Both the position numbers and the translations under genes were made by a program. 64,000 bases of DNA from Zanthoxylum bungeanum (Eukaryota > Streptophyta > Magnoliopsida > Sapindales > Rutaceae), in assembly GCA_019454045.1 (NCBI GenBank), contig SKCR01006513.1, positions 186,001 to 250,000 of the forward strand, in the 5' to 3' direction. Numbering within the stretch: position 1 is the first letter of the stretch; the number at the start of each line of letters is the position of its first letter. The notes under the pieces are model-generated. The model was not told where the DNA came from. It made no database searches and saw nothing but the letters and a program-made list of their open reading frames with translations. Of the stretch, positions 43,095 to 54,258 are shown piece by piece.

Positions 43095-44125
43095 GTTAGG
43101 AAAAAAAGTTAGAGCATTCATAGGGAAATCCAGTATATCAGTCGGTTCATGCTCAGTTGACATCAGTATGTGAGCCCATCTTCAAGTTGTTGAGGAAAGA
43201 TCAACCAGTGAAATGGAACGAGCAGTGTCAGGAAGCATTTGACAGAATAAGGGAATATTTGGTGAAACCTCCTGTGTTGAAACCCCCGAGACAGGGTAGG
43301 CCTTTGGTACTTTATTGGCTATTGAACCTGAAGCGCTGGGGGCGATGATGGTACAAGCCGATGAGACAGGAGTGGAGCATGCTGTCTACTACCTCAGTAA
43401 GAAGCTGCTTCCATACGAGGCTCGCTATCAGGAAGTGGAGAAGATTTTGTCTAGCAGTAGTATGATGGGCATCCAAGAAGTTACGCCACTACTTCCAGTC
43501 TTACAAGATCCAAGTGGTCGCAAAGGAGAATCCTTTGAAGTACTTGCACTCAGTACCCTCACTGGTTGGGAAGTTAGGCAGATGGTTAGTGCTGCTGACT
43601 GAATTTGACATCGAGTACCTCACCTCCAAGGTAATCAAAGGGCGAGCCGTGGCAGAATTCCTGGCCTTGCAACCTGTTGAAGGAGATCAGTATAAGTTTG
43701 AGTTTCCCGACGAGGAAATCCAAGCCATAGCGGTCCAAGGATGGAAAATGTATTTTGACGGAGCAGTGAATTGCAAAGGAGCAGGGATCGGGATTGTAAT
43801 AGTAACCCCTGGGGGAGAAACCCTGCCTCTGGCCAAGAGGCTAACTTTCGGAGTGACGAATAACATGGCTGAGTACGAAGCGTGTGCTTTCGGATTGACG
43901 GCATTGATAGCCTTGAGGGCTAAGAATGTGAAGTTTTCGGAGACTCGATGTTGGTGATCCGGCAGATGCAAGGAGAATGGGAACTGAAGGAAGAACGGTT
44001 GAAGCCGTACTTGTTCCATCTCAGAAGTCTGGCACAGACTATCCCTGATTGTAAATTTCAGCATTTACCGAGAGAGGAGAATCAGATGGCAGATGCGTTG
44101 GCAACATTGGCCGCAACTTGGGAAA
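43095..44125 (+). pseudogene. Ogre-like pol: RT end, RNase H and second (archaeal-type) RNase H
   Basis: The remnant starts inside RT/connection: KKVRAFIGK, ISRFMAQLTSVCEPIFKLLR (~43140) and KPPVLKPP. The first RNase H shows AVYYLSKKLLPYEARYQEVE and LLTEFDIEYLTSK. The second RNase H begins WKMYFDGAVNCKGAGIGIV (~43742). Its acidic set is visible as Asp in YFDGA, Glu in NNMAEYEA, Asp in GDSML (in another frame, ~43945) and Asp in MADALA. Frameshifts near 43345, 43510 and 43945 break it. Confidence 0.9.
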
Positions 44126-45478
44126 ATCCAGAGAAACTGGTAATGAGACCGCTTGTGTTGACAACGGCAAGCAAGCCAGTCTATGAGATAGGTAGAATCC
44201 TGGAAGTGGGGGTCGACGACGGGAAGCCTTGGTATTATGACATACAAAGGTATTTAGAGCGCGGGGAATTCCCAGGGGAAGCAAGCAGAAAGGACCGAGT
44301 GGCTATTCAGAAGTTGGCCTCTCAGTATGTGAGTTTGAAAGGAGAAATCTACAAGAGGCAGGCAAATGGAATTCAGCTGAAATGCTTAAACAGAGAAGAA
44401 GCTCAGAAGGTGATGGACGAGGTACATGCCGGAGTATGTGGGCCGCACATGAACGGATTGAACTTGTCCCGCAAGATTGTGAGACAAGGCTTTTACTGGT
44501 CAACCATGGAAGCTGACTGTGCGAAGCTGGTAAAGCACTGTCATGAATGTCAAGCACACGGCAATATGAATCATTTGCCGCACACAAGTTACATGGGCTG
44601 TCAGAGCCATGGCCATTCTCAGCATGGGGAATAGATATGATCGGGGAAATTCGACCGAATGCATCGAATGGGCATCGCTTTATAGTAGTAGCCGTAGACT
44701 ACTTCTCAAAGTGGGTAGAAGCCGAATCTTTCCGCAATGTTACGGCAAAGCAAATGGCGAAGTTCATAGCTCGGAATCTCATTTGCCGGTATGGTATGCC
44801 GCACCATGTGGTCACGGACAATGGAGTCCAATTTCAGGGAGAAACCAAGGCAATGTTACAGAGGTACGGAATCGGCCATCACAAGTCCTCACCTTACAGG
44901 CCGCAGGCAAATGGGGCAGTCGAGGCAGCCAACAAGACAATAAAGACGATCTTGGCAAAGATGACTGAGAACTATAAAGACTGGGCTGATAAGCTACCAT
45001 ATGCTCTGTGGGGGTACAGAACATCTGTGAGAACGGCAACAGGAGCCACGCCGTATTCTTTGGTTTATGGAATGGAAGCGGTACTGCCGGTGGAAATGAA
45101 GATGCAGTCCATGCGGGTACTCGTAGAAGCAGAATTGCCAGAGCAGGAATGGACCTCGCGAAGGTTTGAACAGTTGGCCCTGATGGATGAAAAGAGGATG
45201 AAGTCCTTGCATCACATGCAGATTTATCAGAAAAGGCTGGCTCGAGCATTCAACAAGAAGGTGCGGCCCACCAAGATCAAAAAGGGTGATCTGGTGCTTA
45301 AGCAGTCCAAGCCGTCAACAACAGACCCGAGAGGAAAGTTCAGACCAAATTGGGAAGGGCCCTACATTGTTCAGAAGGTAATGGGAAATGGAGCAGTAAG
45401 ACTGTCAGACTTGGAAGGAAATGAGTTTACCGAGCCCATCACATCAATGTTGACAGATTGAAGCTGTATTTCGCCTGA
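43948..45478 (+). pseudogene. Ogre-like integrase
   Basis: The HHCC zinc domain is intact (VHAGVCGPHMNG, then CAKLVKHCHECQAH, 44420-44565). The core follows from 44600: GIDMIGEI (Asp), VTDNGVQF (Asp), YRPQANGAVEAANK (Glu), ALWGYRTS. The C-terminal GPY/F module FRPNWEGPYIVQKV lies at ~45345. A 1-base shift near 45440 replaces the usual NVDRLKLYFA end, whose TGA is at 45476. A frameshift near 44590 separates zinc and core domains. It is the best preserved protein in the window after PERK. Confidence 0.9.
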
Positions 45479-46640
45479 GGGCAGAAGACTGGATGGTCAC
45501 CTGCAGAAGACCTAACCCAACAGGATAAAGAAAAATCATGCATCCATGCATACACATAACCCATTATTGTATTCTTTTTGTTTTCGTGTTTTGTGTTTTG
45601 TGTTTTGTATTCACAGGTTTTGAAAAGAGATAAGCCAATCAGAAACAGCGAAAGCACTGTATTGAGTTTGGGTAGAAATCCGGGGCCGAGGTCCACATCG
45701 GTTTAAGGTTCAGATGGTGAATTGTGGGTTGAGGCCCACCTTGAGTTTGAGTTTGGGGAATGGATCCCAGGGGGCGAAGCCCACAATGGTCAGCAGTAGA
45801 AAGGAAGAATTCCTTTGAGTAAGTGAGTGAGTGTGAAAAAAAAAAAGTGTGAGAAAGAAGTCTTCGGTAATTTGATATATGTCATGTCCGGTGATGACAT
45901 TGTGTGCAATAGGTAGAAGCCTTAGAAACGATGAGTGCTGGAAGTGTTCTTCGCCGGTATGCTGAATAGATTGATCTTGATTAGACTCATAAAGCACATG
46001 AATATGGGATCTCAACAATAGAAGCCTGAGTGGTTGACGAAATGACTAGCTGAAGAGACAGGAGATCGGTGAATGACCGTTTGCCTGGATGTCCACCCTG
46101 AATTACAGACGCTATGATATATGATATGGTCAGAAATAACAAAATGTCTCTGCGAGAAAAAAAGAAAAGAAAAGAAAAGACCGCCTATAACCGATAAGCG
46201 TGAAGCTACCCATGGGCGAGTATTAGGACCACCATGAGGAGAAATGCTACCTTAAAGGGTAGGTGTGTCAGAAAAGAAAAAGAGAAAAATAAAGAAAAGA
46301 AAAAAAGAGTTCCGAATGAAAAGAATGAGACAAGAGTGCAATATAGAAGACCGTATCATATTGAGTATGCTGAAGTAATCACAGAATGTGATTAAGACAT
46401 TCAGGTTGGTTAGACCCACTGATCCGATTCTCCGAAGCGAAATCATTGAGTTGGCTTGCTTATGGAATAAGCTGTGAAAGATCCTTGGCACACACACACT
46501 AGGAGTCTAGTTTAGATCACCTATTCAGACGATCGGAGTTGAGCATGTCGGGTACTTTGAAGATTCTCTGGCTTTGACACCAAGCATTCGTTGAGGACGA
46601 AAATATATCCAATTATCAAAGATTATCTTATGAGAGGAAT
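45479..46640 (+). other. Ogre-like 3' untranslated region, unique part
   Basis: There is no gene. It has AG-rich tracts (AAGAAAAGAAAAG at ~46160 and 46270) and several GGGGCGAAGCCCAC-like phrases that foreshadow the tandem repeats. Confidence 0.6.
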
Positions 46641-46661
46641 TACAATATGCTAAGAGGAATC

Positions 46662-46925
46662 AGTGGCATCAGTTTCAGTTTCTACCGAGAATGGTATTCT
46701 GGGGGCGAGGCCCATATCAGTTTCAGTTTCTACCGAGAATGGTATTCTGGGAGCGAGGCTCACATCAGTTTCAGTTTCTACCGAGAATGGTATTCTGGGG
46801 GCGAGGCCCATATCACATCAGTTTCAGTTTTTTTTTTGCCGAGAATGACATTATGGGAGCGAGGCTCACATCAATTTCAGTTTCGGCCAAGGATGGTATT
46901 CTGGGGGCGAGGCCCTTATTACATC
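46662..46925 (+). repeat. Tandem repeat A in the Ogre-like 3' UTR (~60-bp unit, ~5 copies)
   Basis: Each unit reads CAGTTTCAGTTTCTACCGAG, AATGGTATTCTGGGGGCGAG, GCCCATAT, with alternating GGGGGCGAGGCCC and GGGAGCGAGGCTC forms. The copies grow more divergent to the right. Confidence 0.92.
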
Positions 46926-46929
46926 AGAT

Positions 46930-47225
46930 CATTACAGTCCGGGAATGGACAGCTCGGGAATGAGCACGCGAGAATGGCATGCCGAGAATGGCACTCCGGA
47001 ATGGAGATTTGTCAGGGAATGGACAGTCCGGGAATGGACAGCTCGGGAATGAGCACGCCGAGAATGGCACGCCGAGAATGGCACTCCGGGAATGGAGATT
47101 TAGTCCGGGAATGGACAGTCCGGGAATGGACAGCTCGGGAATGAGCACGCCGAGAATGGCACTCCGGGAATGGAGATTTAGTCCGGAATGGACAGCTCGG
47201 GAATGAGCACGCCGAGAATGGCACT
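46930..47225 (+). repeat. Tandem repeat B in the Ogre-like 3' UTR (CGGGAATGGACAG units)
   Basis: About four higher-order units, each ~60-75 bp, are built from CCGGGAATGGACAG, CTCGGGAATGAGCACGC and CGAGAATGGCACTCCGG. The unit length varies by loss of one sub-repeat. Confidence 0.9.
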
Positions 47226-47870
47226 CCGGGAATGGAGATCGGTTCGGGAATGGACCACAACGATGACATTCGGGAATGGACTTCATCACACTAATCACAA
47301 CAACACTCCGGGAATGGAGATCGGTTCGGGAATGGACCACAACGATGACAGTTCGGGAATGGACTTCATCACACTCACATCACAGCAACACTCTCGGGAA
47401 TGGAGATCGGTTCGGGAATGGACCACAACGATGACAGTTCGGGAATGGACTTCATCACACTACATCACAACAACACTCCGGAATGGAGATCGGTTCGGGA
47501 ATGGACCACACGAACGATGACAGTTCGGGAATGGACTTCATCACATCATCACAAAGCAACACTCCGGGAATGGAGATCGGTTCGGGAATGGACTTCATCA
47601 CATACATCACAAGCACCCAAAAACCCCAGGAATGGAGATCGGTTTCGGGAATGGACCATAACAAGTGACATTCGGGAATGGACCTTCCCACAACCGACAT
47701 CACCAGCGGTTCGGGAATGGACCTCGAAGCACTTCACATCAACTCATCACAGCACACAGCAACACCCCGGGAATGGAGATCGGTTCGGGAATGGACCATA
47801 ACACGGTGACAGTTCGGGAATGGACTTCACCACACCACAGCACATCAGCGGTTCGGGAATGGACCAGAGG
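47226..47870 (+). repeat. Tandem repeat C in the Ogre-like 3' UTR (~65-105-bp units, ~7 copies)
   Basis: Units contain GGAATGGAGATCGGTTCGGG, AATGGACCACAACGATGACA, GTTCGGGAATGGACTTCATC and a CA-rich spacer. The TTCGGGAATGGA core is shared with repeat B. Open frames across this region exist only because the repeat has few stops. Confidence 0.9.
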
Positions 47871-48002
47871 TCGAAGCACCTCAACAAAATCAACTCAACA
47901 CAGCATGGCGAGTCCATGTGGCAGCTGGCGCCAGGTAAGTAAAAATGCATTGCACGTACTTTGATAGGATTGTCATTGTCACACACTGCACGAGTCCCAT
48001 CA

Positions 48003-48015
48003 AAGTGGGGGCGAC
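48003..48015 (+). other. Polypurine tract of the Ogre-like element
   Basis: AAGTGGGGGCGAC directly precedes TGTAGACATTGC, the start of the 3' LTR. Confidence 0.85.
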
Positions 48016-49997
48016 TGTAGACATTGCATTTTTGCATATCACCCGATGAGGAGTCTCGTATTGAGGCAACTCTTCTTTAGTCATGAAAGTCGCGGGAAAC
48101 AGATTTGGAAGGGTAAAGTTGGAAATTAGAATTTTTTGTGGATTTTATCTGAGTTGTTTCGCTTCGGTTGCTTGCTGGACTTCCGTTTTAAAGCTTACCT
48201 AGGCCCAAAACCCAAACCAAACCCAAACCAATCCCAAACAACCTAGGTCAAACCCAAGTCAACCCAAGTCAAACCAAGCCCATGCCCAAGGAGGAGATTC
48301 ACGCCCATTGCCCTTTATTTAGGTAAATTGCACATTAATCACATGTTTAAATCAATTAAATCCTTACCTAAATAAAAGAAATCAAATCAAATCCCTACCA
48401 AATCAAATCCAATCACCAAATCCTAATTAGGAGATCTATTCCTTATTAGAAACACCATCAATAGAATCCTTTCCTAATCTAAAAGGGAAACCTCCTCTCC
48501 CTTGCCTATAAAAAGAGGCCTTCACCCCCATTCACAACCCTAGCTCACATATCTCCCTCACACGCCCAAAGCACTCTCTTAAGCCTCCATTACACGCCCA
48601 AGCATCCCCCTGAACCCTCCATTGCCGCACCTTCAAAATCAATAGCCTCCATTGCCGCCCTCCCCTCCATCATCAAACACCCTTCACGCCCAAGCCCTAA
48701 ACCTAACCCTCCATTGCCGAGTTCCAGCCCCCCATTCACAGCCCTAAAACACCTCAAATAAACCTTATTTCCAGCCCTTAAGTTCCGCAAAAAGACCCCC
48801 CAAAGCCGCTCCAAATCAGCGCCAAAACACCGCCCTGAAAACGGCTTCACTGCACTGGTGAACTGCTGCTTTTAGCCGCTGTTCTGGTCAGGTTCGTGCG
48901 TCCCTAGCCCATCAAAACCACCCTAAACCATCTTAAAACCATCCAAACATCCCCAAAAATTTCACCAAAAAACCTTTACAAACGCACCTCCCGACCACCA
49001 AAATCACCCAAACAGTCCAAAAAACGCCCAAAACAGTGACCTGAAACGCAGCGACCAAACGGCGGTGAAACGAAGGTAAAACAGCAGCCGAGCATCAAAA
49101 CAGCAAGGAAAACAGTGAGCAAACAATCTTGAAAAGTTTCGGATCATTCGCCCTTCCAACGGACTTGGAAAGCACTTCCAAAGATTGACGAAAGAGGTTA
49201 GACCTGAGGGTACCTTTTACTTATTTTCTTTTGTTTTATTTTTATTTATTTTAGAATATTATCGCATGAGAGTCGTTTGAAGCATGACGTGATTGTTGGA
49301 TGAGCGGGATATGTGTTTCCCTTTTGTGGTATATCGGATGGAAACCCGGACGTAAATTCCATAGCCGATTCCGAATGGACGGTAGTATGGTCTGCACTCG
49401 GGATACAATACCACGTACCACTTAAGATACACGTATCTCGTCTCATCCAAATTTGTATTCGAGCATGATGTAGTTCTAGGTTGTTTTTATTATTTTAAGC
49501 ATGTTTTAATTTTACGTTGGTTCGTTATTTAATTTTAAAGCATGATTATGTTCGTTTTTATGCATGACGTTTAGTTTAGTCTATATTTATGCTTTAGTCA
49601 TTATTTGTTTGCATTGGTTCGATGGCTTAGTTTGTTCAATGTGTGATATTGCGTGTTTATTGTTTAAAGACTTATTTTTAAGCATGCAAACTTAGATTAG
49701 GATTTAGTTAGCGGAAGCATATTAGATCTAGGTGATACTTGAACATGATTATTGATTAGATGCGGTCGATTTATTGCTTGAATTATATCATCACACCCAT
49801 AAGTAAGGGACCATTCCGAACCCAACGGTTTGAGGTCTTCCCTTGCGAGGGGTGAGTGCGGCCTTAAACCTTTGTCCCGGTTCACACCGGGTGGCGACTC
49901 CATTATTCTCCGGTTTAGTTCCCCGCGGACTACTCCGTACTCTCAACTAGGCCCTGAGTCTAGAACAGCATGCGTCGCCCAGGTTCTGTTGTCTACA
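48016..49997 (+). repeat. 3' LTR of the Ogre-like element
   Basis: It aligns with 40166-42148 throughout. Most differences are 1-2 base indels in short homopolymers rather than substitutions. It ends GTTGTCTACA. Confidence 0.92.
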
Positions 49998-50710
49998 ATA
50001 GTAACTACTCTTTATAATCGGATATCAGACTAGTCATACTATCCCGAAGCTGTAGCATTAAGAGTACTAGTTCAATGTCCCAGCGTGATCATCATCTCCA
50101 TATGACTTAAATGTACTTTCATCTTTTCATCACCCAATAACTACGATTCTCAGTAAATCCAGAAGAGGCGTACACAGAACCTGTTAAAGCTCCGGATGAC
50201 CAAAACAAACTTACTGATTGTCGCAAGTATTAGCGATGTGCATCTCAAGTTTAACCATAATACACCTACCTGATTCGGATTCCCATACACATAGTCCTAC
50301 TACCAATGGGATTCTGGGGGTCTATCCAGAGCGAAGCTGTTCCCGGTCCAACGGCTAACAGAACCTCCTATCACACTTGTATAAGTATCCAATACTTAAA
50401 TATATGAGAACTATGTCGTTAAGCGTCCATAACGCGCATAAGTGTAATACTAACATATTCCGTATTATCGATGTTCAGTCTCTATAATACTACGACTAGT
50501 GATATTTAATCATTAAACCTTTTATGGATTAATACTGTCTCATATCTTATTAATCCCGGTACTAATCATATTGACTTTTATCATTTATATATACAAGTAA
50601 TCCAATTACAAAATGATAAAAGAGCAATTTCATTTATCACATAGTTTTATTTGTACAAAAACACCATGTCTTTTACAAATAGTGATGCTATGGGTCATAA
50701 TTTTCCAACA

Positions 50711-50854
50711 ATAAGAGTCTGATGCTGGGACGATCTGACCTGACCATTTTGGATCCGACCAATTCGAGTTTGACCAACTCGGATTCAGGTCTCTCCATTT
50801 TTTACCCTTTCTTGGGATTCTAACTTCTTGGGGGCCTAAAAACCACCATCAACA
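50711..50854 (-). repeat. 3' LTR of the outer gypsy element, part 2
   Basis: It resumes at ATAAGAGTCTGATGCTGGGA exactly where part 1 stopped. It ends CCTAAAAACCACCATCAACA, matching 55235-55254. The adjoining minus-strand polypurine text is CTATGGGACATA. Confidence 0.9.
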
Positions 50855-51603
50855 TATGTCCCATAGTTCTCAGTATAAATGAGTAAGTGGGTTGGTACCA
50901 GAAACTATAAAAAGATTGGGGTGTGGGAAGCCATAGAGTGATTTTTCGTCCTCGGGCTGATACTTTCATAGACACCCCAAACCGCTCCAACTCATAACGG
51001 GTATCACAACTGCAAACTTCAATGCTTCTCGTGAAAAAACCATTTCAAGTCCATAATTTTGACACATCATCTTTTTTTCTGATTCATAACCTGGTGATCC
51101 ATTCTACTAGGGCTCTCTAACCGAAGGTTGATATGACTTAACACTGGTCAGCTCATCGACTTGCTTCCGTATTTAAAGAAGCTTGTCTTGTGCTACCTCA
51201 GGCTGATGCACGCTCTTGACACGTTTCTCGAGCTGTTATTAGAAAAATAATGCCTTGGAGGAGAAACTCTGACCCTATCCCAATAAAGATAAAAAAAGCG
51301 TTGGTAGTAAATCACCCGACCCCAAGGCATAATAAGTACTTTGCTACAAGGAAATGAACATTTCTTATGTCATAAAACACTAATAAGACATCGACGAGAC
51401 ATAATCCAAACTCGAGCCATAATAAGTACTTGGCCACAATAGGATACTCCCTTCATGTGCCATCAGCATACAACCATGATGGAGAAATCCAACCCCATGC
51501 CAATAAAGATAAAAAGGCATCGGTGGGAAATCACCAGACCCCAAGCCAAAAATGAGTGTTTGTGTACCCCAGGGATACAAAATGGGATAGCCAGAGCTAA
51601 AAA
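50855..51603 (-). other. 3' internal region of the outer gypsy element
   Basis: There is no coding signal. Two related ~220-bp-spaced blocks (51258 and 51480) share CCAATAAAGATAAAAA and AAATCACC(C/A)GACCCCAAG. Confidence 0.5.
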
Positions 51604-52395
51604 GGCATTCTACTTCCCCGTGATCGATGTACCCGAGTATACTCAATGAGATGGCTATATACCACATGGGCATTCTCCCTCCCTAGGTTCGGCATACTCG
51701 AAAATACTCGATGGGATGGCCAGACACCGCAAGGGTATTCTCCTTTCTCGGGCTTGGCATACTCGAAAATACTCAATGGGATGGCCAGACGCCACATGGG
51801 TATTCTCCCTCCCCGGATTCGGCATACCTGAAAATACTCAATAAGATGTCTAGATGCCGCATGGGTATTCTCTCTCCCCGTGATCAGCATACCAGAATAT
51901 ACTCAATGGGATGGCTATAAGCCATATGGGTATTCTCCCTCATTAGGTTCAGCATACCCGAAAATACTAAATAGGATTGCCAATCGCCACGGGATATTCT
52001 CCCTCCCCGAGTTCGGTATATTCAAAAATACTCAATAGGATGGCCAGACATTGCGGGGTATTCTCCCTCCCCGGGTTTGGTATACCCGAAAATACTCAAT
52101 GTGATGGCCAGACGCAGTGGGGGTATTCTCCTTCCTCGGGATCGCATACCCAAATATACTCAATGGGATGGCCTGCCGCAAGGGTATTCTCTCTCCCCGG
52201 GTTAGATATACCTGAAAATACTCAATAAGATGTCCAGATACCGCGAGGTTATTCTCCCTCCCCGCATTGGAATACCCGATGATATAGAAATGGATGACTA
52301 GACGCCACATGGGTATTCTCCCTCCTTGTGATCGGCACACCCGAATACACTCAATAGGATTACCGGATGCCACATGGGTATTCTCTTTCCCTGGT
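51604..52395 (-). repeat. Tandem array, ~63-65-bp unit, about 12 copies
   Basis: The plus-text unit is GGGTATTCTCCCTCCCCGGG, TTCGGCATACCCGAAAATAC, TCAATGGGATGGCCAGACGC, CACAT. Unit starts occur near 51669, 51735, 51798, 51862, 51928, 51991, 52055, 52119, 52181, 52246, 52310 and 52375, with one weaker copy before. Each holds an imperfect palindrome (ATACCCGAAAATA). The small ORFs here are artefacts. Confidence 0.95.
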
Positions 52396-52651
52396 ACTTG
52401 TTCCAACAAACTATTAAGGCCTCGGTGGTACTAAAGCATAACCGAACAAAAAGATCTCAAATATAAACAAGCATGGATAAATAAGTTTTTATCTGAGAAA
52501 TAAAGAGTTTTACTAATTTTCTTAAGATCTACTACTCATCTTACAACTCTTTATGGGTCAAATTAAGAGATGCGCTATTGAAAATATCCAGGGTTTTCTT
52601 AAGTCGAGTACCTTTCAGCTGCCCCAAACCCCGACCTGATGACTGTCATTA
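52396..52651 (-). other. Spacer between tandem array and gag end
   Basis: No feature is visible. The minus strand has no long frame. Confidence 0.4.
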
Positions 52652-53640
52652 TTAACGTTGTTCGGCCCTTATTGCTAATTGGTCTATGTATTTGTTCAGA
52701 TAGTCGTACCCTACCAAGTCTTCCACCTGCTCCCACAGGTCTCTATATTGTTTTGTGGTGTGTCCTCTTGTATTATGATGCGTGCAATAAGACCGATTGT
52801 CTTTCTTCTCTATTGAAAACCTCATTGGGTCAGGCTCGATCAATAGGCATTTATCCCGAATTTCCTGAACTATCGAGGCCAGGGGTTTATTCATGGGGTG
52901 TATAATGTTCCTCCAGCAGCAGGGTTGACAGGGGGATGAGGCATTTTCTCATGTACTTAATTATTCTGAAGCATCGGCTTGAACTTATTTTACCTCGGAA
53001 CTAGTTTTCTCATGTCTCTACCCACATCCCATCGAGTTTCCGGTCTAATTATCTTGGTCCTCTGGGTGCCTCCTCCTCGGACAATCTTCTCTTCCTCATC
53101 CATTAGCACAAACTTCCTTGCATACTATAGGGCTGTGGTATAGTCCGATACCTCCTAGATCCTTAAGTATGACCATAATTTTCTGACCTTGAGAGCTCCT
53201 TTAAAACTTTCCAATGCCTCTGGGGACTCATATGCCCCGACCCGTGAAACCAGGACGTGATATCTATCGAAAAATCTTTTCAGAAACTTTTCATCTCTTT
53301 GCTTCATCAACCTTAATGACCCCATCATCTTCCTTGGTACACACGCCCCTTTGAAATGTCGTACAAAAGATCTCCTCAAATGCTCGAAGTTGCTGACACT
53401 CCCCGGGGTCAAGTTCCTGAACCATGGGTTGGCTGACCCGCCCAAGGTCAAAGAGAACACCTTACAGTTGGCCTCTCCAACCACTCCATAAATCTCCATT
53501 AACAAAATGAACTTCTCATTATGAGACTTGGGGTTCGAGCTGCCTGTGTAAATATCCATAGAGGGCATGGTGAATCTCCTTGGAAATTCCATCCCCCTAA
53601 TATCCTTCGTGAAATGGGACGTTGTCCTTATGTCTTAGTC
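52652..53640 (-). pseudogene. Gag of the outer gypsy element, broken
   Basis: From 53592 the frame reads MEFPRRFTMPSMDIYTGSSN, EKFILLMEIYGVVGEANCKV, FSLTLGGSANPWFRNLTPGS and a RRSFVRHFKG block. These are the standard Tat-type retrotrans_gag core (P..F.MP..D.Y.G..DP..H, W...LP..SI..F..L...F). DIRG just upstream is in frame with the usual E-P start. After a stop at ~53158 the C-terminal part (52894-52652) shows YCTHHNTRGHTTKQYRDLWE and QVEDLVGYDYLNKYI, the zinc-knuckle/linker typical of Tat gag (C..H...GH). No protease follows. Confidence 0.82.
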
Positions 53641-54239
53641 ACCCCTTGATCAGTCTTTTATACTTTATCCCCATTTTCTCATCTTCTATTGAAACCAACG
53701 CTTCATCTGGTCCTCCGAGATATCATGCTTCTGACCTCAGGTTTCCCGACATCTTCCATTCTTAGCATGATGTCCTATGTATCTGGATATTTCATCTCCT
53801 TCCCCTGGGTACCGACTTGAGTCACTCTTTGCGAAGCATGGACTGATACTGGAAGACTCTAGCGTTTTCCTCTCTTCCTCTTCTTCCCATAACTCCCATG
53901 TTAGTAAGGCTCCATCAACGACTACATATCTCACCTGATGAGAACATCTCTTCCCATTTTCACCATCCCTTCTGCTCCAATAACCCTCTTTCTCTTAGCA
54001 ATATCCTCATTTCTTTGGCTGGGGCCTGCTTCTCCTCCTCCATTTTTCAACTTTTCCATCTTCCCCATCATGGCCTTCATAAAGACTTGAGTTGCTTCTC
54101 TCTCTTTCTGAGCTTCGTCTCTTTCTCTTCCATGGTTTCCTCCATTTTCTCCATCTACTTCATTGTCGAAGCCTCTGAAAATCTATGGTTCTAGCCTCCA
54201 ACCATCTTTTCAATATATTTGCTACTTTTTGTATTGATT
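53641..54239 (-). other. Gag N-terminal/leader region of the outer gypsy element
   Basis: A 65-codon minus frame (53934-53737) with an EEEEERK stretch may be part of the gag N-terminus. Otherwise it is non-coding and pyrimidine-rich on the plus strand. Confidence 0.45.
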
Positions 54240-54256
54240 CCCCACAAACAGCGCCA
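54240..54256 (-). other. Primer binding site of the outer gypsy element
   Basis: On the minus strand TGGCGCTGTTTGTGGGG lies two bases inside the LTR end. It is close to the TGGCGCCGTCTGTGGGA primer site of Retand/Tat elements and fixes the orientation. Confidence 0.8.
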
Positions 54257-54258
54257 AC

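Larger units (their letters stand above)
40166..49997 (+). mobile_element. Ogre/Tat-type Ty3-gypsy element (innermost), internally deleted
   Basis: The LTRs are 40166-42148 and 48016-49997 (TGTAG...CTACA). The primer site TGGCGACTCCACTGGGGA is at 42151-42168 and the polypurine tract AAGTGGGGGCGAC ends at 48015. ATAG at 40162-40165 and 49998-50001 is the target duplication. The pol remnant carries a second, archaeal-type RNase H, which defines the Tat clade. Gag, protease and most of RT are missing between ~42960 and 43095. The LTRs are nearly alike, so insertion is the youngest of the nest. Confidence 0.92.
39104..50710 (-). mobile_element. Solo LTR of the copia A family, split by the Ogre-like element
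   Basis: On the minus strand it starts TGTTGGAAAATTATGACCC (50710), homologous to TGTTAGACAGTTATGACCC at 7149. It ends ...AGGACACTAACA at 39104. ATAAG on both sides (39099-39103, 50711-50715) is a perfect duplication. Without the insert at 40166-49997 it is ~1.77 kb. No copia coding sequence accompanies it, so it is a solo LTR. A 144-codon open frame at 39912-40346 is a chance read-through. Confidence 0.88.

Noticed and set aside
43635..44284. Minus-strand frames opposite the Ogre-like pol
   Set aside because: They are shadows of the conserved plus-strand RNase H and integrase frames.
46647..47964. Overlapping long frames on both strands (up to 165 codons)
   Set aside because: They read through tandem repeats that happen to lack stops; all frames give repeated peptides.
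51604..52395. CRISPR-like array
   Set aside because: The regular repeats have no distinct spacers, the period is contiguous, and the context is a plant retrotransposon.
51380..52409. Open frames on both strands with repeated peptides
   Set aside because: Same reason: they translate the 64-bp tandem array.
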